A stretch of 64,000 nt of DNA from Rhizobium sp. G21 (GCF_014158035.1 NZ_JACFXW010000001.1:3636001-3700000); one strand, 5' to 3'; shown: positions 17,489 to 27,535, counted from the first letter of the stretch. A program made the numbers and translations. The notes: generated from the letters alone by a model not told the origin.

Positions 17489-17594
17489 TAATGTACATCA
17501 ACGAGGAAACGGCGTTATGATTTTTTCGTTCGATTTCAAGAGCCTGGGGTTTATTGAGTTAAACATCAACGAATTGGATTGAGGATAAATTGCT

Positions 17595-17912
17595 ATGAAG
17601 ATGAAGACATTGTCAGAAAATTCGGCCTCTGCGGCAGCCCTGCTTTCCGCGCTCGCCAATCCCAAGAGACTTCTGATCCTCTGCAACCTGGTGAATGGCG
17701 AAGTTCCGGTCGGCGTCCTCGCCAATCAGGTCGGCCTCAGCCAGTCGGCGCTTTCGCAACATCTGTCCAAGCTGCGCGCGCAGAAACTCGTTCGCACGCG
17801 TCGCGACGCCCAGACGATCTACTATTCAAGCAATTCGGCGCAGGTTCTTACGCTGCTCAGTGCGCTGGAATCTCTCTACGGGGAGGACACGCCGAAAAGC
17901 GTTGCGGCATAA
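17595..17912 (+). CDS. nolR: ArsR-family winged-helix regulator, NolR-like
   Basis: This 105-residue ArsR-type repressor has a central region, ANPKRLLILCNL through VGLSQSALSQHLSKLRAQ and RRDAQTIYYSSNS, that closely resembles NolR of Sinorhizobium, which represses nodulation genes and adjusts growth and quorum sensing. No metal-binding Cys pair is present, as in NolR. The ATG at 17595 follows GAGGATAA. The gene is single and followed by its own terminator. Many non-nodulating Rhizobiaceae also carry NolR, so this does not imply symbiosis. Confidence 0.8.
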   Translation: MKMKTLSENSASAAALLSALANPKRLLILCNLVNGEVPVGVLANQVGLSQSALSQHLSKLRAQKLVRTRRDAQTIYYSSNSAQVLTLLSALESLYGEDTPKSVAA

Positions 17913-17944
17913 TTTACGGATATTCCAGGCTTTTTATAATGAGC

Positions 17945-17972
17945 GAGGAGCCCGAAAGGGTTCCTCTTTTTA
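17945..17972 (+). terminator. rho-independent terminator of nolR
   Basis: A 9-bp stem (GAGGAGCCC 17945-17953 with GGGTTCCTC 17958-17966, one G-T pair) closes a GAAA loop and is followed by a T run to 17971. It separates nolR from the convergent LuxR gene. Confidence 0.9.
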
Positions 17973-17989
17973 TTTCGGCGGATGGGAGA

Positions 17990-18721
17990 TCAGCTGATGA
18001 CCCGCATCCGTATCGCCTTGGCCACCAATTGCGTGCGGTTCACACAGTCGAGTTTCTTCACCGCATTGTTCATATAGGCGTTCACGGTATGGTCGGACAA
18101 AGACATGATCATGCCGATTTCCGCAGACGTCTTTCCTTTTGCCGTCCATCGGACGATCTCCACCTCACGTTCGGTCAGTCCGCATGGATTGTCCGTCAAC
18201 GGATAGCGATTGCGGTCGTAGGACTGGAAAAAGTGTAGCGCCAGCATCGTCAGGTCGTTGATTTCGATCTGTTCCATCGGACGGCGATCACCGTCGAAAC
18301 GGATGATGTGTCGCGACCCGTCCAATGAGGAAAGCGGAATCACCAGCCCGCGACTGAACCCGTGATCGGTATAATGCTTCAGGAAAAGGGGCGGCGCCGA
18401 GTTGATCAATTTGCATTGACGCTCGACCTGTTCGGCCGACCAGGACAGCGGCAGTACAGTGCAACGCGCCGCATCATACACATAGGAGTCTTTCGGCGGC
18501 GCGACCTGGTCGAGATTTTCGTAAAAGTCGTCGGGCGCGTTTGTTTCGATGATCAGCGAGGAAATGCTCTGATCCGTCTTGGACGGCATCACCAGGAAGG
18601 TGGAGCAGGCGAAGTCGAACATCAGCCCTATGCGGAACAGATTCAGCGCGAGATCAGGCTTCCCCGAGGCGTCGCCGATCGCGGAATACAATTGCTGCTG
18701 TTCCAGCGTCATCTGGCGCAT
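17990..18721 (-). CDS. LuxR-family regulator with autoinducer-binding-like domain (orphan)
   Basis: With the ATG at 18721 the protein is 243 aa, typical for LuxR/TraR relatives. A TTG at 18778 with AAGGGGA upstream would add 19 residues. The first 160 residues resemble an autoinducer-binding domain (FYENLDQ, a Trp at SWSAEQ). The C-terminal HTH is clear (LTEREVEIVRWTAKGKTSAEI, then NAYMNNAVKKL). No acyl-homoserine-lactone synthase is nearby, so it is a solo receptor or a VisN/VisR-like motility regulator. The ligand is unknown. Confidence 0.85.
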   Translation of the reverse strand: MRQMTLEQQQLYSAIGDASGKPDLALNLFRIGLMFDFACSTFLVMPSKTDQSISSLIIETNAPDDFYENLDQVAPPKDSYVYDAARCTVLPLSWSAEQVERQCKLINSAPPLFLKHYTDHGFSRGLVIPLSSLDGSRHIIRFDGDRRPMEQIEINDLTMLALHFFQSYDRNRYPLTDNPCGLTEREVEIVRWTAKGKTSAEIGMIMSLSDHTVNAYMNNAVKKLDCVNRTQLVAKAIRMRVIS

Positions 18722-19043
18722 GAGTTCCGACGTTCCTTCCGTGACTAAGGTCAAACGGCCCGACGAGCCATGACGCAAAACCGACGGTTCCCCTTATGCA
18801 GCTCGAAAAAACTGAGGCGTATTCCGGACTGGATGTGTTGATAGCCCGAATTCTTCCTTCTCGCAAAGCGAATTCCGTAAAATTTGCAGTTTTTCGCAGA
18901 CAAGGACCCCGGTCAGAAGGGGCATGGACGCGATCGACTGCGATGTCGCGGCGCATGATAATTACACATTTCAGCAATCTTCAATAGTCTCGATGAAAGT
19001 AAACGTTTGCAACGGACTCGAAATGGGAAAGCCGACAGCCGCT
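18722..19043. other. intergenic region between LuxR and YqhA genes
   Basis: About 320 bp with a lower GC stretch around 18835-19000. It should contain the LuxR-gene promoter. A 63-codon plus-strand open frame (18796-18987) has no ribosome site or recognisable product. No terminator or repeat was identified. Confidence 0.4.
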
Positions 19044-19568
19044 TCAGAGGGCCGGTCGCTCCCCGGGGTCGGCTTTGTCCTTCTTGGACAGCTTCTCCAA
19101 CACTCCGAGCATCAGGGCCGAAACGACGAAGGCGATGTGGATCAGCGTGAGCAGAGCGAGTTTCCAGTTGTCATATTGGTTGGCGTTCAAGAACACCTGC
19201 AACAGATGGATCGAGGAAATCGCCACGATCGACGAGGCGACCTTGATCTTGAGGCTGCCCGCATCCAGTTTCCCGAGAAACGAGACTTCATCGTCGGCTT
19301 CATCGAAGCGGCTGACGAAGTTTTCATAGCCTGAAATCATCACCATGACGATAAGGCTGGCGACCAGCGCCGCGTCGATGAGGCCCAGCATGGCGAGGAT
19401 CATCTCCGCCTCGCCGAAATTGAACACGTTGATCGCAACTTTCCAGAATTTGTAGGCGAAGGAGACCGCATAGACTGCAAGCGCGGCGACCAGTCCGAGA
19501 TAGAAGGCGACCAGGATCCAGCGGCTGGACAGGATGATCCTCTCGATGATCAATTCCAACGATTTCAT
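19044..19568 (-). CDS. YqhA family (UPF0114) inner-membrane protein
   Basis: At 174 aa the protein matches the YqhA/UPF0114 family. Four hydrophobic segments are visible, starting with ILSSRWILVAFYLGLVAALA, with a conserved charged central loop. The ATG at 19568 has GTGAGG upstream; the longer open frame is a read-through of noncoding DNA. The family has no established function. The gene stands alone. Confidence 0.88.
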   Translation of the reverse strand: MKSLELIIERIILSSRWILVAFYLGLVAALAVYAVSFAYKFWKVAINVFNFGEAEMILAMLGLIDAALVASLIVMVMISGYENFVSRFDEADDEVSFLGKLDAGSLKIKVASSIVAISSIHLLQVFLNANQYDNWKLALLTLIHIAFVVSALMLGVLEKLSKKDKADPGERPAL

Positions 19569-19757
19569 GATCGGCCTCACGCGATTTTCGAGCACATTGT
19601 CTTTGGGCGCGCCGGTCATAACTCGGCGCTGCGCGGTTTCGCAATGCGGTACGGGCGCCACGTTGCAAAGAAAAATAGCAAATCGGATCGCCGGCGTCTT
19701 GCGCCGTCCGGCCAATGCAGCCAATTCTCAGTCTACGAAGGAATGGTGGTCAAACTC

Positions 19758-20725
19758 ATGTCTCGGTGGTCTGACAGTGGGCGCGCGGGTCGGCTCTGGA
19801 TTTTGATGGTCCTGGCGATCTCTCTGACCTGCGCCGATGTCAGAGCCGACGATCGCAGGGAAGGCGCCAACCTGCCGGCTCTGTTCGATCGTCCCATGAC
19901 GTTCGCCATCGTCCGGTCCGGCGCGGGCTATTGCGAGCCCGTCTGCCCCGAATGGATCTACGGCGAGGGACGGATCTCGCCCGGCACGCCTGCAGCGTTC
20001 AAGAAGATCGTGAAAAAGCGGGCGACCGGCGCTTGCCCCTGATCATCACCTCGCCGGGCGGCGACGTCGATGCGGCCATGGCGCTCGGACGCCTGATCCG
20101 CAAGGAAGGCCTTGCGGTGGAGGTCGGTTACACCCGTTTCGTCACCTGCCGGCCCACGGATGACGATTGCAAGCCGGACGGCGCGCGCGATGGGGAATAT
20201 TACGGGTCGGTCGCCGTGGCCGGATCGTTCTGCTGGTCGGCTTGCCCGCTGGCGCTGGCCGGCGGCGAGAGGCGTTTGTCCAGCCGGTGGTCCTATACGG
20301 GCGTGCACCAGGTCACCACCACTTATCGGCGCCAGAAGATCTACTACAAGGAACGTTACGAAATCGTCGACGGCAAGAGAAAGGTGGTGAGCCGCGAGGA
20401 GATCCGGCGCAAGGATATCGGGCCGAAAAGCAGCACGAAAATGCCGAAGGCCACGCGCAAGGCGTTGAGCAATTATCTCGGGGACATGGGCGTTGATCTC
20501 GTCCTGCTCGATTTGATGCAGTCGGCGACGCCGGATAAGATCAGGACTCTCGAGCCGGTGGAAATGCTGAAGATCGGCTTGATCACCGAATTGTCTTCGA
20601 CGGACATGCTGACGGCGCCGCAGTCCTGCCTGACGCCGGATAGGCCGGACAACTGCGTTCTTCTGCCCTCCACCGCGCCGGCCTCGACCCTGTCGACGCT
20701 GGAACCCGAGGTCGAGCCGATCTGA
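19758..20725 (+). pseudogene. periplasmic ClpP-like protein (COG3904 type), frame interrupted near 20018
   Basis: An N-terminal signal segment (WILMVLAISLTCADVRA) precedes a ClpP/crotonase-like domain with ITSPGGDVDAAMALGRLIR and a Ser/Cys-rich SFCWSACPLALAGG where the catalytic Ser is expected. This is the pattern of COG3904 predicted periplasmic proteins. The frame breaks after FKKIVKK; one G added after 20018 restores AGDRRLPLIITSPGG and a 322-residue product. The start at 19758 is preferred over an ATG at 19743 because of AAGGA spacing. Substrate is unknown. Confidence 0.75.
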
Positions 20726-20907
20726 GCGATGGTGATCGGCTTCGCATTTCGCTCCCAAAATGAAAAACGTCGCAAATAGAACATTCTTCGGTTGTTTCGG
20801 GACCGGCGGCCGCTCCGTTTTGCCGATTAACTGACACGATCGTCTCGCTCCGAGGAGGAAGGCGCGTGGACGAAGGGCGAACCATCCGAACGGGAGGCGG
20901 AATGTTT

Positions 20908-22587
20908 ATGGCCGACGTGAAATCCGACATTGAAATTGCGCGCGCTGCGAAGAAGCGTCCGATCCAGGAAATCGGCGCGAAACTGGGCATAGCGACAGAA
21001 GATCTCATGCCATATGGGCATGACAAGGCGAAAGTCTCGGCCGATTTCATTGCCCGCATCAAGGACAAGCCGAATGGCAGGCTGGTGCTGGTGACCGCCA
21101 TCAATCCGACGCCGGCGGGCGAGGGCAAAACCACGACCACGGTCGGCCTGGGCGACGGGCTCAACCGTATCGGTAAAAAGGCGGTGGTGTGCATTCGCGA
21201 GGCCTCGCTCGGCCCGTGTTTCGGGGTGAAGGGCGGCGCGGCCGGAGGCGGCTATGCGCAGGTGGTGCCGATGGAGGACATGAACCTGCATTTCACCGGC
21301 GATTTCCACGCCATCACCTCGGCGCACAACCTGCTTTCGGCGCTGATCGACAATCACATCTATTGGGGCAACGAGCAGGGCATCGACATCAGGCGCATCG
21401 CCTGGCGGCGCGTCATGGACATGAACGACCGGGCGCTCCGGCAGATCGTTGCCTCGCTGGGCGGCGTCGCCAACGGCTATCCGCGCGAAACCGGCTTCGA
21501 CATCACCGTCGCCTCGGAAGTCATGGCCATTCTCTGTCTGTCGACCGATCTCAAGGATCTCGAAAAGCGGCTCGGCGACATCATCATCGGCTACCGTCGC
21601 GACAAGAGCCCGGTCTTCGCCCGCGACATCAAGGCCGACGGGGCGATGACGGTGCTGCTGAAGGACGCGATGCAGCCCAATCTGGTGCAGACGCTCGAGA
21701 ATAATCCGGCTTTCGTGCATGGCGGCCCCTTCGCCAACATCGCCCATGGCTGCAATTCGGTGGTGGCGACCACCACCGCGCTGAAACTCGCCGACTATGT
21801 CGTCACCGAAGCCGGTTTCGGCGCCGATCTCGGCGCGGAGAAGTTCTTCGACATCAAATGCCGCAAGGCCGGGCTGAAGCCGGATGCGGCGGTGATCGTG
21901 GCGACGGCGCGGGCGATGAAGATGAATGGCGGCGTCAAGAAGGAAGATCTCGGCGTCGAGAATGTCGCCGCCGTGCAGAAAGGTTGCGCCAATCTCGGCC
22001 GTCACGTGCAGAACGTCAAAAAATTCGGCGTGCCCGTGGTGGTCGGCATCAATCACTTCACCTCCGATACGGAGGCCGAGATCAAGGCGATCCAGGAGTA
22101 TGTCGCCACCCTCGGCGTCGAGGCGATCCTGTGCAAGCACTGGGCGCAAGGCTCGGCCGGGATCGAGGATCTCGCCCGCAAGGTGGTCGAACTCGCCGAA
22201 GGCGGCCAATCGCAATTCGCGCCGCTTTATCCCGACGACATGCCTCTGTTCGAAAAGATCGAGCGGATCGCCAAATCGATCTATCACGCCGGCGAGGTAA
22301 CCGCCGACAAGTCTGTGCGAGATCAGCTCCGCACCTGGGAGGCGCAGGGCTACGGAAAACTGCCGGTCTGCATGGCCAAGACGCAATATTCCTTCTCCAC
22401 CGATCCCGGCCTGCGCGGCGCGCCGGAGGGGCATGTGGTGAATGTGCGCGAGGTCAGGCTGTCGGCGGGCGCCGGTTTCGTGGTGGCGATCACCGGCGAG
22501 ATCATGACCATGCCCGGCCTGCCGAAGTCCCCGTCGTCGGAGCGGATCTATCTCAACGAGATGGGGTATATCGAAGGGCTATTCTGA
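20908..22587 (+). CDS. fhs: formate--tetrahydrofolate ligase
   Basis: The enzyme makes 10-formyl-THF from formate, ATP and THF in one-carbon metabolism. At 559 aa it has full family length. The ATP-binding loop TPAGEGKTT (about 68-76), [22 protein letters not shown] and the tail [10 protein letters not shown] are diagnostic. The ATG at 20908 ([16 protein letters not shown]) fits family N-termini; an ATG at 20902 and a GTG at 20866 are in frame. GGGAGG precedes both ATGs. It is convergent with the extensin-like gene. Confidence 0.96.
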   Translation: MADVKSDIEIARAAKKRPIQEIGAKLGIATEDLMPYGHDKAKVSADFIARIKDKPNGRLVLVTAINPTPAGEGKTTTTVGLGDGLNRIGKKAVVCIREASLGPCFGVKGGAAGGGYAQVVPMEDMNLHFTGDFHAITSAHNLLSALIDNHIYWGNEQGIDIRRIAWRRVMDMNDRALRQIVASLGGVANGYPRETGFDITVASEVMAILCLSTDLKDLEKRLGDIIIGYRRDKSPVFARDIKADGAMTVLLKDAMQPNLVQTLENNPAFVHGGPFANIAHGCNSVVATTTALKLADYVVTEAGFGADLGAEKFFDIKCRKAGLKPDAAVIVATARAMKMNGGVKKEDLGVENVAAVQKGCANLGRHVQNVKKFGVPVVVGINHFTSDTEAEIKAIQEYVATLGVEAILCKHWAQGSAGIEDLARKVVELAEGGQSQFAPLYPDDMPLFEKIERIAKSIYHAGEVTADKSVRDQLRTWEAQGYGKLPVCMAKTQYSFSTDPGLRGAPEGHVVNVREVRLSAGAGFVVAITGEIMTMPGLPKSPSSERIYLNEMGYIEGLF

Positions 22588-22622
22588 TCTGGCGCCATGA
22601 AAAGGCATCAGCACGCCGCCCT

Positions 22623-23452
22623 TCACCAGCAATAGCGATAGCCGCCTTTGCGCGTGAGCGTATCGAGATGCAGATGCGTCTCGTGCGCCGCGTCGCTGCC
22701 GGGGTCGAGCACGGTGGAGAAATAAAGGCATGCCGCCGAGGCGACTGCGCGCTGGAACGCGCCGTTGAGCGTTGAATCCTCCTCGCGCGGCGAAATCGTC
22801 AATGTCGCGCCAGATTTGAAGGTGAAGGCGGCTATATCCACCGCGCTTCCATGCGCGTGTTCGGAGATCTTGCCATTCGACGCCGAATTGCGATTGCGAC
22901 ACACATAGGTGGAGGCTTGGTTGATCGCGGTAAGAGTTTCCGTCGGACGGGCTTTTTGGCGAAGGGGAGGACGACGTCCTGGGTCCAGCGCGAGAGGTTC
23001 AACGCCGTCTGGCACCGCATCTGGCCAGGAGGCGTAAGCGAAACGCCGGCGCCGAGCGACTTGACCAGCAACGGTCGGTCGATGCCGCAGCCGCCACCGT
23101 CGTCGATGCGCTCGATCTCGCTGAATTCCGCTCCCAGCGCCGTCAGCGCCGCGGAGCAGCGCGTGAAAGCCGCCGGATCTTCTGTCTCTATCGGTGGCGC
23201 TTCCGCCTCAGGGGCGCTCGGGGATACCGCGCTGTCCGGTCTTGCGGCGGCGCCTGGCGCGGGAGAGCCGGCCTTCGCCTCCGGGGCCGTGATAGGCGTC
23301 TTCGGCGCATCCGGCCCCGCGTCCGGTCGGCTTTGAGGAATGGGTCCATGGACCGGGAGGTCCGCGCCGGCGAGCAGCAGGGTCGAAGCGAGTAGGACTA
23401 TGGCGCGCAGGGGACGGCCCTCCATGAATCTGTGTCTCGAAGGAGAACGCAT
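22623..23452 (-). pseudogene. extensin-like family protein, exported, frame interrupted near 22940
   Basis: A signal-anchor (LRAIVLLASTLLLAGADL) and a Pro/Ala-rich linker lead to the Extensin-like_C domain, with CGIDRPLLVKSLG, LSRWTQDVVLPFA, EHAHGSAVDIAAF and ETHLHLD. The conserved His and Asp residues suggest a D-Ala-D-Ala-type zinc peptidase fold acting on the cell wall. The frame breaks after FAKKPVRR; adding one C to the CC at 22940-22941 gives 276 aa. The start (23452 or 23425) is uncertain because neither ATG has a strong ribosome site. Confidence 0.75.
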
Positions 23453-23591
23453 GGCTGCCGTCTCGGTTCGCCGTTCGATGCCGGCGCCTCTCGTCCGGCC
23501 GAAACCCTCATCGCCGCAGGGAATAAGAGCCGTGGTCGGAAGGCTGTTTCGGCCCCTTGTCAATTCTGAAAAGATTGATATTGGTAGCGAC

Positions 23592-23636
23592 ATGAAAACG
23601 TCTGTGATCATGGCTATCTGGTGGTGGGTTCGCTGA
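23592..23636 (+). CDS. trpL: trp operon leader peptide
   Basis: A 14-codon frame reads MKTSVIMAIWWWVR, with three consecutive Trp codons and then a stop. It is close in pattern to the Sinorhizobium meliloti TrpL peptide. There is no ribosome site before the ATG, and a GATATT (23577-23582) about 10 bp upstream could be the -10 box, so a leaderless transcript starting at the AUG is likely, as reported for rhizobia. Stalling at the Trp codons when charged tRNA-Trp is scarce would prevent formation of the terminator at 23679. In S. meliloti the freed leader RNA and peptide also act in trans. Confidence 0.93.
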   Translation: MKTSVIMAIWWWVR

Positions 23637-23678
23637 AAACGCGGCCTCGGATCGTCATGTGTTAAAGACAAGACCACG

Positions 23679-23706
23679 AAGCCGCCCGGAAAGAGGCGGC
23701 TTTTTT
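23679..23706 (+). promoter_or_regulatory. trp attenuator terminator
   Basis: An 8-bp stem (AAGCCGCC 23679-23686 with GGCGGCTT 23695-23702) and loop CGGAAAGA are followed by six T residues. It lies between the Trp-rich leader peptide and trpE(G), 44 bp before the structural ATG. It ends the short leader RNA when tryptophan is plentiful. Confidence 0.92.
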
Positions 23707-23749
23707 CATATCCGGGCCGCGCTCGACCGGGCCTTGACGGAGAGAAAGA

Positions 23750-25938
23750 ATGGGAACGCGCATACTGGAAGACGGCTCGGAGCAATATGTGACGAAGGGC
23801 GGGGTGACGATCACCCGGACCCGTCGCGAAACCTCTTACGCCGACGCGATCGACTCTTATGTCGAAAAGCTCGACGAGCGCCGCGGCGCCGTCCTGTCTT
23901 CCAACTATGAATATCCGGGCCGCTACACCCGCTGGGACGTGGCGGTCTGTGACCCGCCGCTCGGCGTGTCCTCCTTCGGCCGCTCCGTCTGGCTCGAAGC
24001 CTATAACGAGCGCGGCGAAGTTCTGCTCGACATCATCGCAGAAGAACTTGCCCGCGTGGAGGACCTGACGCTGGGCGCGCGCAGCGCCCGCCGGCTCGAC
24101 CTCACCGTGAATGCACCCTCGCGCGTCTTCACAGAAGAAGAGCGCTCGAAGATGCCCACGGTCTTCACCGTGCTCCGCGCCATCACCGGCCTGTTCCATT
24201 CGGCCGAGGACAGCTCGATCGGCCTCTACGGCGCCTTCGGCTACGATCTCGCCTTCCAGTTCGACGCCATCGATCTTAAGCTCAAGCGGCCCGACGACCA
24301 GCGCGACATGGTGCTGTTCCTGCCCGACGAGATCCTGGTGGTCGACAATTATTCCGCCAAGGCTTGGATCGACCGATACGAATACGCCAAGGAGGATCGG
24401 ACGACGGTCGGCAAGGCCGGCGACACGGTTCCCGAACCTTTCCGCTCGACCGATACGATCCGCCGCGCGGCGATCACCGACCCGGCGAATATGCCGATCT
24501 CGTCAAGCACGCCAAGAAGAGCTTCCAGCGGGGAGACCTGTTCGAGGTCGTGCCGGGCCAGAAATTCATGGAGCGCTGCGACTCCAAGCCTTCGGCCATC
24601 GCCCGGCGTCTGAAGGCGATCAATCCGTCGCCCTATTCCTTCTTCATCAATCTCGGCAATCAGGAATATCTGGTCGGCGCCTCGCCCGAAATGTTCGTGC
24701 GCGTGTCGGGTCGCCGTATCGAGACCTGCCCGATCTCCGGCACGATCAAGCGTGGCGACGATGCGATCTCCGACAGCGAGCAAATCCTCAAGCTCCTGAA
24801 CTCCAAGAAGGACGAGTCCGAGCTGACCATGTGCTCCGACGTCGATCGCAACGACAAGAGCCGCGTCTGCGAGCCGGCTTCGGTCAAGGTCATCGGCCGC
24901 CGGCAGATCGAGATGTATTCGCGCCTCATCCACACGGTCGATCATATCGAGGGCCGCTTGCGCGACGATATGGACGCCTTCGACGGCTTCCTCAGCCATG
25001 CCTGGGCCGTGACCGTCACCGGCGCGCCGAAGCTCTGGGCGATGCGCTTCATCGAGGCGCATGAAAAGAGCCCGCGCGTGTGGTATGGCGGCGCGATCGG
25101 CTGGGTCGGTTTCAACGGCGACATGAACACCGGTCTGACGCTGCGCACCATCCGTATCAAGGACGGGATCGCCGAAGTGCGCGCCGGCGCGACGCTGCTT
25201 TACGATTCCATTCCGGAAGAGGAGGAGGCCGAGACCGAACTCAAGGCCTCCGCCATGATCGCCGCCATCCGCGACGCCAAGACAGGGAATTCCGCCATGA
25301 CCAAGCGCGATGTCGCCAAAGTCGGCCAGGGGGTCAATATCCTGCTGGTCGACCACGAAGATTCCTTCGTGCACACGCTCGCCAACTATTTCCGCCAGAC
25401 GGGCGCGACGGTCTCCACCGTGCGCACGCCGGTTCCGGAAGAGGTGTTCGACCGGATGAACCCCGACCTCGTGGTGCTGTCGCCCGGGCCGGGCTCGCCG
25501 TCGGATTTCGATTGCAAGGCGACGATCAAGAAGGCGAGGGCGCGCAATCTGCCGATCTTCGGCGTCTGCCTTGGGCTCCAGGCGCTGGCCGAAGCCTATG
25601 GCGGCGAACTCCGCCATCTCGCCATTCCCATGCATGGCAAGCCGTCGCGCATCCGCGTGCTCGAGCCCGGCGTGGTGTTCTCAGGCCTCGGCAAGGAAGT
25701 GACCGTGGGCCGCTATCATTCGATCTTCGCCGACCCCGCCACCCTCGACCGCGATTTCATCATCACGGCCGAAAGCGAGGACGGCACGATCATGGGCATC
25801 GAGCACACGAAAGAGCCGGTGGCGGCCGTGCAGTTCCACCCGGAATCGATCATGACGCTCGGCTCCGAAGCCGGCATGCGGATGATCGAGAATGTCGTGG
25901 CGCATCTGGCGAAAAGGGCCAAGGTGAAAGCGGCTTGA
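23750..25938 (+). pseudogene. trpE(G): anthranilate synthase, fused TrpE-TrpG, frame interrupted near 24484
   Basis: The fusion joins the chorismate-binding TrpE part (about 1-510) and the glutamine amidotransferase TrpG part (about 530-729), the form typical of rhizobia. TrpE shows [17 protein letters not shown] near the N-terminus and the chorismate-site motif [16 protein letters not shown]. TrpG shows [15 protein letters not shown], catalytic Cys in GVCLGLQAL and VQFHPES. The frame breaks in DP-GEYADLV; one G added at 24484-24485 gives 729 aa. Upstream lie trpL and an attenuator. Loss of this enzyme would cause tryptophan auxotrophy, so error is more likely than decay. Confidence 0.93.
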
Positions 25939-25999
25939 GGGGAGAGGGCAAGAATAGGGTTAGCCTAAGTTTGTCGGTGCGACGTGAGAGCTTCAGGCT

Positions 26000-26028
26000 T
26001 TGTTGACAACCATTTTTTGTGCTATAAG
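26000..26028 (+). promoter_or_regulatory. candidate promoter of the RHS-tip toxin gene
   Basis: TTGTTG (26000-26005) and TATAAG (26023-26028) are separated by 17 bp in AT-rich DNA, 31 bp before the likely ATG at 26060. TTGACA (26003-26008) overlaps the -35 but gives only a 14-bp spacer. Assignment by eye. Confidence 0.4.
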
Positions 26029-26059
26029 TCAGGTAGTAGATCTTTTTGGTGGTGATTAA

Positions 26060-26891
26060 ATGGGCGGGCTATTTTCAAAATTTTCGATATGCGAAGTTGT
26101 AAAAAAATGAGTTTCTGTTTGCTGGCGATGTCAGTTGCTCTGCCCGCAAAAGCCCGCTTCATATCTCCTGACGATTGGGAGCCAACCAAAGCTGGTGTAG
26201 GCACAAACAGGTATGCATATTCTGAAAATGACCCAATAAATAAAAGTGATCAAAATGGACATTCGACCATTATTGATTGGAATGGTAACATACGAGATGT
26301 GAAAATTGATGGGGATTTGGGTGTTTATCAAGGTGTTCCGCCAGGCTTCCAAGGCCCTCCAGGCAGGATAGGTGAAACACGGTTTGCTGATGGGTTTGTC
26401 AGCCCAGATTCTAAGATTCCTGGCGGAAAGTACGGAGCGAAGATTTCACTCGGTGAAGAATTCGATTCGAGATTTAATAAACTTGCAAAGGATGCAGAGA
26501 CCCGTTCTTTGCTTGGTGTTACCTACGATTCTGCCGCAGGTGGAAAATACGATGTAAAATCAACTACCCCAGGCAAGGGCCCTTATGATGGTGTTATGTT
26601 GGATGGTAAGTACATGTCTATGCGCGAAATAGGCAATGTGTTGGCCGGATACAATATGGCTAAGCAAGGAATACCTCGCGAAAATTTCCAACAAGCATCT
26701 GGCGGGTATCAGAAGGGAGGCTTCTGGGGGCGTTCATGGGATACATGGGGCTGCCATATGGAACCGCACCAAATTGGGGCGAGAATGATTACCAAAGAAC
26801 TAGAAGCGAATACGGGTACGAAAAGGCGAAGAATGAGCAAACTCTTTCTGGCGGGGATGACGCGTCGCAAGGCGCTGGTTCTTGGGGGTGA
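26060..26891 (+). pseudogene. secreted RHS-core tip with C-terminal toxin domain (orphan), frame interrupted
   Basis: The sequence ARFISPDDWEP...GVGTNRYAYSENDP is the end of an RHS repeat-associated core, normally deep in a protein of over 1000 residues. Here it follows directly on a signal-like segment (MSFCLLAMSVALPAKA). The downstream domain, with GGKYDVKST, YDGVMLDGKYMSMREIGNVLAGYN, resembles polymorphic-toxin type 44. The best ATG is 26060 (GGTGGTG upstream) and joins the frame if the A-run at 26101-26107 gains one A. The uninterrupted frame starts at 26089 without ribosome site. A further G near 26815 gives the natural end AGSWG at 26891. Corrected length is 277 aa. The DNA is AT-rich, so probably acquired. 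Confidence 0.65.
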
Positions 26892-26892
26892 G

Positions 26893-27309
26893 GTGAGGAA
26901 ACTATTGCCTATTTTCTTTTTTGTTATCTTATTATTTTCTACGGTTTTTCCGTCAAGATTTTTATTTGTCTTCGAGAAAGTTGTTGCGGTTTCATCTGGA
27001 AAACTCTTTTCTCATAAAGAGTATTGCGTAAACGGAGAGTGTGGATTTGTTGTTTCTGAGTCGGGGTTTTCCCTAGATTCTGAGGTCATAAAATATTTTT
27101 ATACTGACCGAAGTTATTTCAATTGGCCAGTACTGAACAAGAATTACGTGATGTTTGACGACAGTGGTTCGTTCTGCATCAGATCCTATGTGGACGGCGT
27201 TTTCACGTTGGCTGCGATGGGAGAGCCTGCCATCAACAACATTCCTGATGCGGTCAAAGTCGTTCAGGTTCGAGATCTGAACGCGGAATGTGGCCTGAAC
27301 ACCTACTGA
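26893..27309 (+). CDS. candidate immunity protein with one membrane segment
   Basis: The GTG at 26893 begins one base after the inferred stop of the toxin gene and opens a 138-residue protein. A strong N-terminal hydrophobic segment (LLPIFFFVILLFSTVF) is followed by a small domain with two close Cys (YCVNGECGF) and later single Cys residues. No family was recognised. Position, size and shared AT-rich composition are those of an immunity gene, and a membrane anchor would place it where it could meet an incoming toxin. As sequenced, its frame is open with the toxin frame from 26089. Confidence 0.5.
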   Translation: MRKLLPIFFFVILLFSTVFPSRFLFVFEKVVAVSSGKLFSHKEYCVNGECGFVVSESGFSLDSEVIKYFYTDRSYFNWPVLNKNYVMFDDSGSFCIRSYVDGVFTLAAMGEPAINNIPDAVKVVQVRDLNAECGLNTY

Positions 27310-27498
27310 TGAATGTCAGGATGTTCGCGCACTTTGGTCAGACAGCGTTGAGCGTCGAGCGCAGTTTAGCGTGGCAACGCCTCGCCATTGCAGACCTTCC
27401 TATTTGGCGCTTCAGATTATTTCGTCCCAGATCGATCCACAGCGATCGCCGCCGCTGCTCTTGACCCTCATCGCAAATTCACTCATATGCGACATCAT

Positions 27499-27535
27499 CG
27501 AAACCGCGCGCTGGCCCGTCCTGCGCGCGGTTTCG
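27499..27535. repeat. GC-rich inverted repeat with 13-bp arms
   Basis: CGAAACCGCGCGC (27499-27511) is the exact reverse complement of GCGCGCGGTTTCG (27523-27535), with an 11-nt loop. It sits in the 280-bp gap between the toxin/immunity pair and the CDF gene. There is no T run on either side, so it is not a standard terminator. Confidence 0.6.

Noticed and set aside
18796..18987. 63-codon plus-strand frame between LuxR and YqhA genes
   Set aside because: It has no ribosome site and composition like noncoding DNA.
26834..27309. Reading the toxin and the downstream membrane protein as one 406-residue fusion
   Set aside because: Although open as sequenced, the linking stretch is out of register with the natural toxin end. 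One base restores a stop followed at once by a GTG start, which fits toxin plus immunity better.
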